64,000 nt of DNA from Lactobacillales bacterium (GTDB lineage: Bacteria > Bacillota > Bacilli > Lactobacillales > Streptococcaceae), in contig JAISJD010000008.1 of the NCBI GenBank assembly GCA_031261705.1, positions 95,566-159,565 on the forward strand. Reading direction: 5' to 3'. This document shows positions 36,556 through 45,465 of the stretch, piece after piece. Made by a program: the position numbers and the translations under genes. Numbering within the stretch: position 1 is the first letter of the stretch; each line of letters starts with the position of its first letter. The notes beneath the pieces were generated by a model, which was given only the letters and a program-made list of their open reading frames with translations, did not search any database and was not told the origin of the DNA.

Positions 36556-39500
36556 TTAATTTGTCACGCCTGCAATCAATGTCCAATTAACCGTAGATTT
36601 ATAAGCCTTTGTTTCTTTTTTTACGGTGCTTGGAAGCATTAATTTTACCTTATCTGCATTCCAAACCTTGGTTGTAATATCTTTTGCGTCTTTTGCTGAT
36701 AAGATTTCTTTTGCCACTCCGTCATCACTTAAAATAACATCTTCTGTTTTTATTTCCGCTGAGTCTGGTGTAAACGCCTCACCATTTTTCACATGCGTGT
36801 TATACGTATGCCCCTTAGGAATAGAAAGAGTTGCTCCTTTAAGAGTTGAACCGTCTGCGGCTAGGAAAGGTGAGGTTAACGCAATACTGACCGTCCAACC
36901 CTTTGAAATTGATTGTGTATCATAGACTTCAAGCCATTGGCGAGTTATCTCCTGCCCCGCAGTATTCTTAGGATTCATAGCAAACATAGATTGTTCGCCA
37001 TATTGGGAGGTAACTTCACCAAAATCAAACATTGAAGGTAGATAGCTCATTCGTAAATTTCCAGTGACCCCAGTACCATCATTTTCAGAGCCGTCAACTG
37101 GTGCATTCGGCTCCTTATCCGTTGGTGCTACTGGGTTCGTTGGTTCGATTGGTTTCGTCGGTTTTAACTTTGTCACTGTAACCCTCACCGTGATTTCTTT
37201 GGTCATTTCACTTGTCAACCCTGAACCTCCCGCATTCACTGGAACCTTTAAAATAACTTTATGGTCGCCAACAGGAGATTGATAGTTCAAGCCTTGCAAA
37301 TCGTTCATCTCCACATAACTTGATAAATCAACCAATTGATTATTAATGATTGCTTGCGCATAAAGTTGCTTGTCATCTTTTGGTTTGGCTTGTTCGACAA
37401 TATAATTTTTTAGCTTTTGTTCATCTGCAAAATTATCCTGTAAAACATCCTGAGAAATTTCAATATCTTCTCCATTAATCATCGAAGCTGTCGGGTAAAA
37501 GGTGACCTTTGCGCCCTTAACCTCTCCTTGATTTTTTGCCTCATCATAAATGTAGACATCAATCAAATGTGTGCCTAAATTTTGCATCGCCTGCTTTACC
37601 ACATTTTCATCAACAAACGCATAAGTGAAATTTTGCGGTAGCGGGTTCGTATCTTGCGGATTTTCCACAAAACTTTCTGGAGTTGGCATGCCCCAATCCA
37701 CCGCCCAGTGTAGTGTCCTTGGCTTGCCAGTTGGCGCAGTTTTATCTAACACCACCTGACTGGTCGAGGTCTCTTTTCCCATAACGAACACATATGCGGT
37801 AAGTATGGACCCAGCTTTGAAACGCCCTGCTGTATCAAAGGAGAAATCTCCGTTGTTGTCTGCAATCACGGTGAAATTCTTACTTGTATCCGAACTGTCT
37901 TCCTCTACTGGTGAGGGGATTGTTTGTTCCGAATCGGCAATCGCTGAAGGAGTACCCGCCACGATCGGTTTATCCGTAATGCGTACATATGCCTCTGGAT
38001 TCGCATGCCCTCTCACCACATGAGAAGAAGAATCATTGTTATTATCCGTTGCCTGTGAGTCTAAACGAATCTTGGCATCATCCACATACTCAAATAAAAT
38101 TCTCTGTGATTTCAGCTTGAACCTTTGACGGAAATCCTCCGAGATAGAAATATTTATTGAGGAAGCAGATTGCACTTCTACTTCGTTTGACCCGCGCATT
38201 TGAATGTTCACATTATACATTGGCGCCCAATGATACGTAGGAACATCCCCAAATTCCCCTATTTGCCACTGTGACACCTTTTGAATATCCACTCTTAATT
38301 GTCCGTCTGACTGAATAAGTGGTGTGCTCCAACCTACTGCACTCAATGCTTTTTCTCGGCGAATATCCACCTTTTGTGCATCCGCAAAAACAAACTTGGT
38401 ATTGGAACCATCCAGTTCAATAGGATTGCTCTCATTGTTTGTCGAGTCTGTGCTAACATCAAGTATCGAGTCTTTCCCCAATTCAAAAGCAGTTTTTTGA
38501 TTTTGGCCCCCATTCGCAATACGAATCCCGTCAGCTTGTGAATTTCCCATTTTACTTCCCTTAACTATCAGCTGTCCCCCTCCATCTACAAGGAGTTTAG
38601 ATTGGGCACCTAGGACAATTAAGTGGTCTCCGGAAGTATGCTCCTCTGATTCGACTTGAAGCTTTCCTCCGCTATGAATATGGAATGTAGTTCCCGCTTG
38701 CTCCAAGTTAAGAAGTGTCTTGGTTCGACCAGCTGGAGAATAAAGGTACATCTCTGCATTTTCCCCAATATCTACATTTCCATCCTTAATAAAAACGTTA
38801 TATCTTTTGCCCTCTGTTTCTCCTCCACCACGCTCATTGGCGGGAGCATAACAATACAATTTTGCATTTTCTTCTAGCGTTAAAAAGGCACTATTCGCTA
38901 AAGAGATATTTGAACCATCATAGTTTCTTAACGTCACCGTAGAATTTTCTTCAATAGTTAAATTCGACGCATAGACATTCACTTGTTGGCTATCATTCGT
39001 TCGCCAATCTGTATGGAACTGAGAAGTATATCTCTCAACCATTGTCGAGGTGACAATCCCTTCCATAGTTACATTGGTGTTTGGTGAGTGAATCATTTGA
39101 TTTCCAATGTTTTCGACATTTTTATAACGCATATATGAAAGTCTAGCGTCACTAGTATTCAAGTCATTTAGTTCAGAAAAGCCATAGTAATTTCCACTAT
39201 ACACCTTCATGTTTTGCCAAGTAATATCCCAAGGCGAAGCATTATCCGTTGTTAAAGCATTGAAACATAAAGTAACTGCACCAAAATCAAGCTCATGGTT
39301 ATTCCCCTCAATGACAATTTTTCGTGAAATTTTAGCCTTATTCATATAGCCATAGACTGCATTGTTCGAGGAGTTATTATCCCCAAAAAAGCTCATTTCT
39401 TTTTTCACTAAGCCTTCTCTCCAAGCACTTCCCGTGGGAACCGCAAAGTCAGCTGTTATATTAATAGATGTCACCGACTGATTGCCTAATGCCACTACTA

Positions 39501-39786
39501 AATCTTCCCAGCTTTTAACCTCAGCGACATTTGAGCTTAGTGGTTGTAAAGTATTTTGTTTCAAGGTTGGTATCTTTACTTCAGGCGCCTTACTTTCCTC
39601 AGTTTTTTCAGGTTCTTTATCTTGCAAGCTACTTGAAGTAGTCTCTTCGTTAGCTGCCACAGAAAAAGGCTGTTCGTCCTTTTTTGTCGGAATTTCTTCC
39701 GCAAAAATCGGAAGCGAAGAACTAGCTAAGGCTAGAAGCTGAACCACAAGGACAAAATTTATCAATAATGTTTTTAATCGTTTCAT
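36556..39786 (-). CDS. Large WxL-domain surface protein (CscC-like)
   Basis: Secreted cell-surface protein of 1076 residues predicted to bind peptidoglycan through its C-terminal WxL domain. A signal peptide ends near residue 29 (IFAEE) and a low-complexity charged linker follows. Residues about 100-560 look like a right-handed beta-helix (repeated short hydrophobic turns such as LTIEENSTVTLRNYDGSN). Ig-like repeats follow, then a proline/threonine linker. The WxL domain (about 905-1076) carries QWLEVYD and the terminal VNWTLIAG. The ATG overlaps the stop of the small LPxTG gene by 4 bases. Last gene of the operon. Confidence 0.88.
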   Translation of the reverse strand: MKRLKTLLINFVLVVQLLALASSSLPIFAEEIPTKKDEQPFSVAANEETTSSSLQDKEPEKTEESKAPEVKIPTLKQNTLQPLSSNVAEVKSWEDLVVALGNQSVTSINITADFAVPTGSAWREGLVKKEMSFFGDNNSSNNAVYGYMNKAKISRKIVIEGNNHELDFGAVTLCFNALTTDNASPWDITWQNMKVYSGNYYGFSELNDLNTSDARLSYMRYKNVENIGNQMIHSPNTNVTMEGIVTSTMVERYTSQFHTDWRTNDSQQVNVYASNLTIEENSTVTLRNYDGSNISLANSAFLTLEENAKLYCYAPANERGGGETEGKRYNVFIKDGNVDIGENAEMYLYSPAGRTKTLLNLEQAGTTFHIHSGGKLQVESEEHTSGDHLIVLGAQSKLLVDGGGQLIVKGSKMGNSQADGIRIANGGQNQKTAFELGKDSILDVSTDSTNNESNPIELDGSNTKFVFADAQKVDIRREKALSAVGWSTPLIQSDGQLRVDIQKVSQWQIGEFGDVPTYHWAPMYNVNIQMRGSNEVEVQSASSINISISEDFRQRFKLKSQRILFEYVDDAKIRLDSQATDNNNDSSSHVVRGHANPEAYVRITDKPIVAGTPSAIADSEQTIPSPVEEDSSDTSKNFTVIADNNGDFSFDTAGRFKAGSILTAYVFVMGKETSTSQVVLDKTAPTGKPRTLHWAVDWGMPTPESFVENPQDTNPLPQNFTYAFVDENVVKQAMQNLGTHLIDVYIYDEAKNQGEVKGAKVTFYPTASMINGEDIEISQDVLQDNFADEQKLKNYIVEQAKPKDDKQLYAQAIINNQLVDLSSYVEMNDLQGLNYQSPVGDHKVILKVPVNAGGSGLTSEMTKEITVRVTVTKLKPTKPIEPTNPVAPTDKEPNAPVDGSENDGTGVTGNLRMSYLPSMFDFGEVTSQYGEQSMFAMNPKNTAGQEITRQWLEVYDTQSISKGWTVSIALTSPFLAADGSTLKGATLSIPKGHTYNTHVKNGEAFTPDSAEIKTEDVILSDDGVAKEILSAKDAKDITTKVWNADKVKLMLPSTVKKETKAYKSTVNWTLIAGVTN

Positions 39787-40133
39787 CTCGTCTCCACCTT
39801 CTCCTCATCTTTTCTGTTTTTCTTTAAGAGAATGAAAAAGCAAAAAGCTACAAGAATATAGCCAAGTATCACTAAAAAAGGAACAATTTTTTCACCTGTA
39901 ATAGGTAGTTGTCTTTTAGGTATCGACTTTTTCACTCCTGTTTCTTGAGGATTCCCTGTTCCTTGGGGGGTGACAGGTGGTTTTTCTTCATTCGTAGGTT
40001 CTTCATAAGCATATCCCTCAAAGGTCAGTACCGTATTTGTAGAACCAGACGAGTCTGCAAAAAGAGTACTTGGAAAGACGAAAACACCAAGCACCAGACA
40101 AAAAATGAATAAAATCATTTTACTTTTGCACAT
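39783..40133 (-). CDS. Small LPxTG-anchored protein of the WxL cluster (CscD-like)
   Basis: Short sortase substrate of 116 residues. An N-terminal signal (about 1-26) is followed by a short extracellular linker and the sorting signal LPITGE (about 76-81), a hydrophobic segment and the tail KKNRKDEE. GAGGAG lies 7 bases before the ATG, within the end of the DUF916 gene, which it overlaps by 14 bases. Small LPxTG proteins are a regular part of WxL csc clusters; their exact role is unknown. Confidence 0.85.
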   Translation of the reverse strand: MCKSKMILFIFCLVLGVFVFPSTLFADSSGSTNTVLTFEGYAYEEPTNEEKPPVTPQGTGNPQETGVKKSIPKRQLPITGEKIVPFLVILGYILVAFCFFILLKKNRKDEEKVETR

Positions 40134-41205
40134 CTAAATTCTCCTCATCTTTTTTCCTTCTTTTGAAAATAAGAAAGAAAATCAAGATTAGAACGAGTAT
40201 TACCAATACAATAATCGCAAGGATCCACCCGAGCATAGATTTTTCAGGCTCTGGATCATTGATTGCCTCTTTATTTAGTTTTTTCGATTCTTCATTTAAA
40301 ATGGTAAAGTCCATTGACCACGTCCATGTTTTTTTCGACCATTTTGGGTCTGTTGTCGTCGCTTTAACTTTCATAGTGTAGTCGCCAGGTTTAAACGTAC
40401 CTTTTCCAAGATAAACTGGATAACCAAAATTAGAATTTGGTGCCATGATTAACCCATCTGTTTTATTTTCGTAAAGAACGTCGTATTTTCCCTTTTTCAT
40501 CACCTGTGCTTCAATAGACAGCTGTGAAATAATAGCGGGCTGGTCATTAATCAAGTTCGCAAAAAAAGTTTTTTTGTAATTGGAAAGTCCAATCGTCACA
40601 CTATCTAAATTTAGATTTGGTTGGTCAACCTCTTTGTTCACCGTCAACTTAATTGGCAAAGCATAGCTATATCTATTTCCGATATTCACGCTCTTTTTTT
40701 GTTTTTGATTGTCCTCGTTGACAACCTTTTCAAAATACCACGAACCCAAGAGAACACCATCTTTGGTATTTTCAGGCACGTTGATTTCCACTTTTACAAT
40801 TTTTTGACTTTTCGGTGGAATTGTTGATTTAATGTCCGAAGCCCGTATTTCAGCGATGTCATTCATTTTATATTGAAGCGAAGAATCGTATTCCTTGGCT
40901 TGATTTGTATAAGCAATTTCCCCGTTTTCTGTTGTATAGCAAGCAAATATCTGTGATTTTACTTCAATTGTTTTTTCTCCAGAATTTGAAATCTTTGCTT
41001 CAATCACTCGTTTATCGCCGGGCTTTACCCCTAAATCATAAAACGGACTGGTCGCATGAACTTCTTGTTCTGGTGCTATTTTTTGCACACTATAAGCAAT
41101 TTCATCATTTTCTTCGCCCTCAGCCATTGCAAATAGTGTAAATCCCATTGTCCCGAACAAAACAAATAGGAAAGATAGCGCATATTTAAATCTTTTCTTT
41201 GACAA
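40120..41205 (-). CDS. WxL-interacting membrane protein (DUF916/DUF3324, CscA-like)
   Basis: Predicted membrane-anchored receptor for WxL proteins. The TTG at 41203-41205 follows AGGGGGA. The 361 residues hold a signal peptide (about 1-28, AMAEG), an extracellular DUF916 domain (about 36-160), a DUF3324 domain (about 170-305) and one C-terminal membrane segment (about 326-350) with a cytoplasmic basic tail FKRRKKDEE. Proteins of this architecture bind both WxL proteins and peptidoglycan. Central gene of the csc operon. Confidence 0.9.
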   Translation of the reverse strand: MSKKRFKYALSFLFVLFGTMGFTLFAMAEGEENDEIAYSVQKIAPEQEVHATSPFYDLGVKPGDKRVIEAKISNSGEKTIEVKSQIFACYTTENGEIAYTNQAKEYDSSLQYKMNDIAEIRASDIKSTIPPKSQKIVKVEINVPENTKDGVLLGSWYFEKVVNEDNQKQKKSVNIGNRYSYALPIKLTVNKEVDQPNLNLDSVTIGLSNYKKTFFANLINDQPAIISQLSIEAQVMKKGKYDVLYENKTDGLIMAPNSNFGYPVYLGKGTFKPGDYTMKVKATTTDPKWSKKTWTWSMDFTILNEESKKLNKEAINDPEPEKSMLGWILAIIVLVILVLILIFFLIFKRRKKDEENLDVQK

Positions 41206-41237
41206 GGCACATCCCCCTATTATTTCTTTGAAAGATT

Positions 41238-42062
41238 TTAGCTAATTACACCACCAGCAATCAATGTCCATGTCAATCTTGATTCAAATTGACCATGTGC
41301 ACTATTTCCAGCAGCAGGAATCACCAATTTTAAATCAGAAATATTCCAAGAACCTGTTGTTACCCCACGTCCTAAGCCATATGCCCCTCTGTGAGCAGTA
41401 TCAATTTCTTCCAAGTTACTATTTGTATACAAGAAGTTTACTGCTGAACCACCTGACACGACTTCGATTGGTTTTTGTGTAAAGACAGAATCAGGATCAT
41501 CTGTTAAAATATCCAAAATATTGTTTGATGGGTCTGGTATTTGTCCGCTTTCTAATCCTTTGTAATAAATATTACGCACTTCTCCTTGTGGGAACTTGAT
41601 AGAGGCACCCGGAATCGCATCTACGTTAGAAGCATCTTTGAAATTAGACATTGCAACGGATAAGGTCCAACCATTACTTTCACTACGATTTTCATTAATT
41701 TGTACATAATGAATTTTTTGTTTCGTCGTTGTTTGTGGAATTGCTGGATATTCTGTTTTTGCACCCGTCAAATAATTTTCACCAAAATTGAAAACTTTCG
41801 GTACAACGTCTAAGGTCAGTGTGCCATCATTTCCAGTAGAACCATTTTCTGGATTTTCTTGTGGGTCAACAGGTTTATTTGGATCTGTTGGGTCAACGGG
41901 ATCTTTAGGTTTATCATTTGGAATAAACTTGATAATCCCATCTGTCCGGCCATGTTGTGGTAATTTATCTAATGAAGACGTATCTGCCCCCGCTAATACT
42001 GGAATTGCTGTACTAAATAGTAACCCACCTAATAAAATCATTGCGCTTTTGCTTTTCATCAT
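41238..42062 (-). CDS. WxL-domain surface protein (CscB-like)
   Basis: Secreted protein of 274 residues. A signal peptide (about 1-25, LAGAD), a proline-rich linker with PTDPNKPVDP, and a WxL domain spanning about 80-274 with NGWTLSVAM and terminal RLTWTLIAG. The WxL domain attaches proteins non-covalently to the wall. GAGGAG precedes the ATG. It lies between another WxL gene and the DUF916 gene. Confidence 0.88.
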   Translation of the reverse strand: MMKSKSAMILLGGLLFSTAIPVLAGADTSSLDKLPQHGRTDGIIKFIPNDKPKDPVDPTDPNKPVDPQENPENGSTGNDGTLTLDVVPKVFNFGENYLTGAKTEYPAIPQTTTKQKIHYVQINENRSESNGWTLSVAMSNFKDASNVDAIPGASIKFPQGEVRNIYYKGLESGQIPDPSNNILDILTDDPDSVFTQKPIEVVSGGSAVNFLYTNSNLEEIDTAHRGAYGLGRGVTTGSWNISDLKLVIPAAGNSAHGQFESRLTWTLIAGGVIS

Positions 42063-42093
42063 TTTGTTTTTTCTCTCCTCTTCTATTTTGCTG

Positions 42094-42786
42094 TTATTGT
42101 GTTACCTTTGCCGTTAGCGTCCATGTCAATGTATTAGAGAATGTCCCTAACTTCCCAACGCCTTTTGGAATTTTTAACTTTACCTGAGTTCCTTCAAACG
42201 AATTTGTCGAATCTCCTTTTCCCACACCATTTTCTTGCAAAGCTGTTTCAAAAATGGTCTGTTCGCTAGTGTTCACATTCACTGCTTGAGATTGAAGTGT
42301 CGAAGTTGACTCACTTGGCTTCTCAACTTGTGAATTTCGCACAATTCCACAAGGTACAGTAAGTATTGCCCCAGTCAATACCGACTGACCGTCCGTACTT
42401 TTCAAGTCCCCATCCTGCTTCACCGTGACCGACCATCCAACCTTACTCGGTTCACGCGTGTCACTTACTTGTAAATACTGTGTTTGATTTGTGTTTGCGG
42501 AATAAATCTTTTCTTGACTGTAAATCAAAATTTTCCCAAAATTAAATTCTTTTGGTATGACAACTAACTTCAATGTTCCTGTGTTCCCAGTTTCTGTATT
42601 TCCCTCGGGCACATCGGGTAACGGTTTTGAAGGAATATTCGGGTCAACGGGTTCCCCTTTGCCATCTTCTTCTACTAATGCCAATTGAACTGTGGTTTCT
42701 GTTGTTTCAGAAGAAACATCCATACCATACATACTTGAACCCACAATTAATAAACTCAGTCCGATAGACCATTTTTCCCAATTCAC
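42094..42786 (-). CDS. WxL-domain surface protein, small
   Basis: Secreted 230-residue protein, first gene of the csc operon. A GTG start (42784-42786) follows GGGGGAGG. A signal peptide (about 1-25) is followed by a short proline-rich linker and a WxL domain with VGWSVTVKQ and the terminal LTWTLTAKV. The second W/L pair is well conserved while the first is a weaker WSV. The upstream region has an inverted repeat (42818-42858) that may be an operator. Confidence 0.85.
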   Translation of the reverse strand: MNWEKWSIGLSLLIVGSSMYGMDVSSETTETTVQLALVEEDGKGEPVDPNIPSKPLPDVPEGNTETGNTGTLKLVVIPKEFNFGKILIYSQEKIYSANTNQTQYLQVSDTREPSKVGWSVTVKQDGDLKSTDGQSVLTGAILTVPCGIVRNSQVEKPSESTSTLQSQAVNVNTSEQTIFETALQENGVGKGDSTNSFEGTQVKLKIPKGVGKLGTFSNTLTWTLTAKVTQ

Positions 42787-42817
42787 TTTCTCACCTCCCC
42801 CTCGTAATAAATATTAA

Positions 42818-42858
42818 TAAGTATAAGCCAATCAATACCTTTTTTTATTTTATACTTA
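42818..42858. promoter_or_regulatory. Inverted repeat upstream of the WxL operon
   Basis: TAAGTATAA (42818-42826) and TTATACTTA (42850-42858) are perfect 9 bp inverted arms separated by 23 bases, about 30-70 bases before the first WxL gene. This is a possible regulator site or overlapping promoter elements. Confidence 0.45.
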
Positions 42859-43345
42859 TAATAATTAACTAACCTGCCCTTTTTCAGAAGATAAAAAAAC
42901 CAAAATTCTTTCTATAAATACCGTAAAATCAAGAATAAAGAAACATATCCTATTTAATTTTTAAAGTATTTTCATTTTTTTATTAGACTTTTAGATTTTA
43001 AACTTCCCTTTTTGTGAAAAAAATCATTTATAAGGAGAATTAGACCTAGCAAAAAAGATACCTTAGCCTTGAAGTATCTTTTGATTTACTTTTTTAAAAA
43101 GCTTTATTCTATATCAGATGTCACGTTTCACAATTTTCTTGTTCTGCCCGTTCAGCCCTGTTTTAAAATTATTCCTGCAAACTTTAAACACTTGTCATAC
43201 TCTCTTTAAGCAATCTCTATAAGTGATTCTCATAGATCCTAAAACTACTACATCTATTCAATAATGAACGTACTTTTTATTTTGTACTTCCTCATTGCAA
43301 CACGCATAGGCGTACTATAGTATTAGTATCAGGAGGTAGGTATAC
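42859..43345. other. Gene-free region upstream of the WxL operon
   Basis: AT-rich, no credible gene. It contains an isolated bidirectional terminator-like hairpin (43053-43082) and, at its right end, the ribosome site of a broken hicA gene. I see no other feature. Confidence 0.55.
43053..43082. terminator. Orphan bidirectional terminator-like hairpin
   Basis: AAAAGATAC (43053-43061) and GTATCTTTT (43074-43082) form a perfect 9 bp stem with A and T runs on both sides. No intact gene ends here, which suggests that a gene has been lost from this region. Confidence 0.65.
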
Positions 43346-43502
43346 ATGCCTATGACAATCAGAGAGGCTAAAAAACTACTGCTGAAAGGTGGACCGCAAG
43401 TTTGAAAAAGCATGCGTTAGACCCATGATTTTACCAAGTCACGGAAAAGATTATAGCCGTACAGTTGAAGAGTCAGTCCGTAAAGCGGTAGGAAAGAAAT
43501 AA
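43346..43502 (+). pseudogene. Broken hicA-type mRNA interferase toxin gene
   Basis: AGGAGG followed by an ATG at 43346 opens MPMTIREAKKLLLKGG, the usual HicA N-terminus, but a TGA ends the frame after 19 codons. The C-terminal part reappears in another frame as LPSHGKDYSRTVEESVRKA to a stop at 43500-43502, matching the HicA pattern of a short basic dsRBD-like protein ending with V-E-x-S-x-x-K-A. The central region with the catalytic histidine is scrambled. No hicB antitoxin gene is seen after it. Confidence 0.7.
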
Positions 43503-43811
43503 TCGTCCCTCATGGTTGCTTCTTAGTCATGATATTTCACCAATTTTATTATCTACCTTCACTATTGTTCAGTAATTTGTTTCGATTTAATATCTGTTAT
43601 TGGTACTTCTTTCAATCAGTTATCGACATTTGATATTTTTCGTATAAACAGTGCAACTTTATTACGTCCATTGCTCTACCGTTTCCTTGTATTTACTTAA
43701 ATTGCAGCACATCAAAAAGCACAATTCATGAAGTCTCCCATAAATTGCGCTAATCATTCCATTCTTCAATGGTTCTGTACCACTAAACGTCTGGATATTC
43801 AATTTAAGTAC
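43503..43811. other. Debris region, no intact gene
   Basis: No complete gene. On the minus strand 43662-43808 is open for 48 codons without a start signal, reading through sequence such as GTEPLKNGMISAIYGRLHEL, and may be the tail of a decayed gene. Nothing else was recognised. Confidence 0.45.
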
Positions 43812-44057
43812 TTATTCCCCATTCAAATCTTCCCACTCAGCAATCTTCTCAACTAGCATTTTTTCTAATTCAACAAGCGTATCTGAAGAAAGAATTTCTC
43901 CCTCAAAAATACAGAAAAATTTTTGCGCACATAAGTCGCAATTACTGGTACAGCCGTAAGAAACGAGGTCGATTTTTTCAGAAATTGGCGAGTCTTCAAA
44001 AAGAGTCCTTCCGCCCTTTGCCATGTTTTGGTCGCATACTTCAACTAATGGATTCAT
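43812..44057 (-). CDS. DUF1450 family protein (YuzB-like)
   Basis: Small cytoplasmic protein of unknown function, 81 residues from the ATG at 44055-44057, which has GGAGG upstream and overlaps the previous stop codon by 4 bases (ATGA). The family features are the N-terminal MNPLVEVCDQN and the CxxNCxxC-type cluster in YGCTSNCDLCAQKFF, suggesting metal or redox binding. Length agrees with YuzB (about 78). Last gene of a four-gene operon. Confidence 0.85.
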   Translation of the reverse strand: MNPLVEVCDQNMAKGGRTLFEDSPISEKIDLVSYGCTSNCDLCAQKFFCIFEGEILSSDTLVELEKMLVEKIAEWEDLNGE

Positions 44058-44692
44058 AAATTTTTCCTCCCTTTCCACCAAACAAGTGCAAATACTCCCT
44101 CAATCAGTACAAAAAATAAAAGGAAACAGTGCATGAAGAAATTCTCCGGCAAGATATTAATCACTGGGTCAGTCGCTGGGTTAAACATCCAAGTATCATC
44201 TGTAAAAAAGAGTTCATGGAACATTTCAAAAAACATGTCGAACCCCAAACTCATCACAATTCCTAAAATTAAAGGAACAAGCATTGCAATTTTCATTGGC
44301 GCTATCAGCTTCCACCACGAACGATTTTTCGTCAAGTCCTTTAAATAGAAGAAAGTTGGCACAATAGTTACCAGAAATAAGCTTTCCGCAGCGACAAATA
44401 AAAACTTCACATCTTGAAAATGTTTCAAACCGTCTTTAGAAGTAGGAAAATCAGGCATAGAAAGCACATGTACCCAAGGAAAACTCAAGTAGTTCATTAG
44501 CTTTGCATAGTTATAATAGATTGTTTCCTTTGATAAATACACCTGTTCACTCAACTGCTGCCAACTAATTTCCAGCCGATAAAACCATCTTGCCTGAATA
44601 ACAAACACTGCGCACCCAGAAAAAATCAGCAAAAATAAACAAAACATTCCTACCCAATCATAAGCTGTCGAGTGTTTAAAATTTTTCCACAT
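44054..44692 (-). CDS. lit: Lipoprotein intramolecular transacylase Lit (TIGR01906/DUF1461)
   Basis: Membrane enzyme that moves an acyl chain within diacylglyceryl lipoproteins to give the lyso form with N-acylation, reported to alter recognition by Toll-like receptor 2. The 212 residues have an N-terminal and three further membrane segments. The extracytoplasmic family segment FHELFFTDDTWMFNPATDP is intact, and histidines in WVHVLSMPD, LKHF and FHELFF are candidates for the conserved catalytic pair. The assignment rests on family resemblance. It overlaps the upstream HAD gene by one base (TAATG). Confidence 0.82.
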   Translation of the reverse strand: MWKNFKHSTAYDWVGMFCLFLLIFSGCAVFVIQARWFYRLEISWQQLSEQVYLSKETIYYNYAKLMNYLSFPWVHVLSMPDFPTSKDGLKHFQDVKFLFVAAESLFLVTIVPTFFYLKDLTKNRSWWKLIAPMKIAMLVPLILGIVMSLGFDMFFEMFHELFFTDDTWMFNPATDPVINILPENFFMHCFLLFFVLIEGVFALVWWKGRKNL

Positions 44693-45465
44693 TAGGCGTC
44701 CTCAAAATTCCAATCATCTAATGTTGCTAAAGTGTAAGTCGGCGCCACGGGTAGATTTGGAACCTCCTCTGGTGAAGTAAAGCCTGTTGTGACAAGAAGT
44801 GTATCTATATCATTTTTTATGCCCGCTTGAATATCTGTCAAATAATTATCGCCCACCATCAAGACATCGCTTCGGTGAAGTCCAATTACATCAAGTGCCT
44901 TATTCATGATAATTGCCTTTGGTTTGCCAATGTAAATTGGTTCAACCTGTGTTGCCGCCTGTACAAAACGAACCACAGAGCCCGCTCCAGGAAGTAAACC
45001 ACGTTCTGTTGGAATATTTAAGTCAGGATTGGTTCCGATAAAGCTTGCGCCACCTTGAATTGCTAGAGTAGCAATAGATACCATATCATAGGTTAATTCT
45101 GAGTCTAAACCAACCACCACATAATCAGGTTTCTCCTCGTCCCATATAAATCCTGCCTCAGCGATTGCCTCTTTCAAACCACGCTCGCCAATCACATAAA
45201 CCTTTTTGCCACGATTTAGCTCTTTCATATAATCAATCGTTGCCAAAGTCGCCGTATACACTAGATCCGCACTCACATGAATATCAAACTCATTTTTCAG
45301 CCGTGCAGCAACAACTTCGGGTGTTTTCGTCGTATTGTTGGTAACAAATAAAAAGGGAATCTCACGCTTTTGCAATTCCTCCACAAAACGTTTCCCTGCT
45401 GGAATCGGTTCAACACCTTTATAAATCGTTCCGTCTAAGTCAATTAAATATCCCTTATATCTCAC
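44692..45465 (-). CDS. HAD-IIA family phosphatase (NagD-like)
   Basis: Cytoplasmic phosphatase of the TIGR01457 type; the substrate is unknown, with nucleotide monophosphates or sugar phosphates typical for the family. The 257 residues show motif [10 protein letters not shown] near residue 9, motif II in VTNNTTK, and motif [11 protein letters not shown]. It overlaps the thioesterase gene by 11 bases and lit by one base, so translation is tightly coupled. Confidence 0.9.
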   Translation of the reverse strand: MRYKGYLIDLDGTIYKGVEPIPAGKRFVEELQKREIPFLFVTNNTTKTPEVVAARLKNEFDIHVSADLVYTATLATIDYMKELNRGKKVYVIGERGLKEAIAEAGFIWDEEKPDYVVVGLDSELTYDMVSIATLAIQGGASFIGTNPDLNIPTERGLLPGAGSVVRFVQAATQVEPIYIGKPKAIIMNKALDVIGLHRSDVLMVGDNYLTDIQAGIKNDIDTLLVTTGFTSPEEVPNLPVAPTYTLATLDDWNFEDA

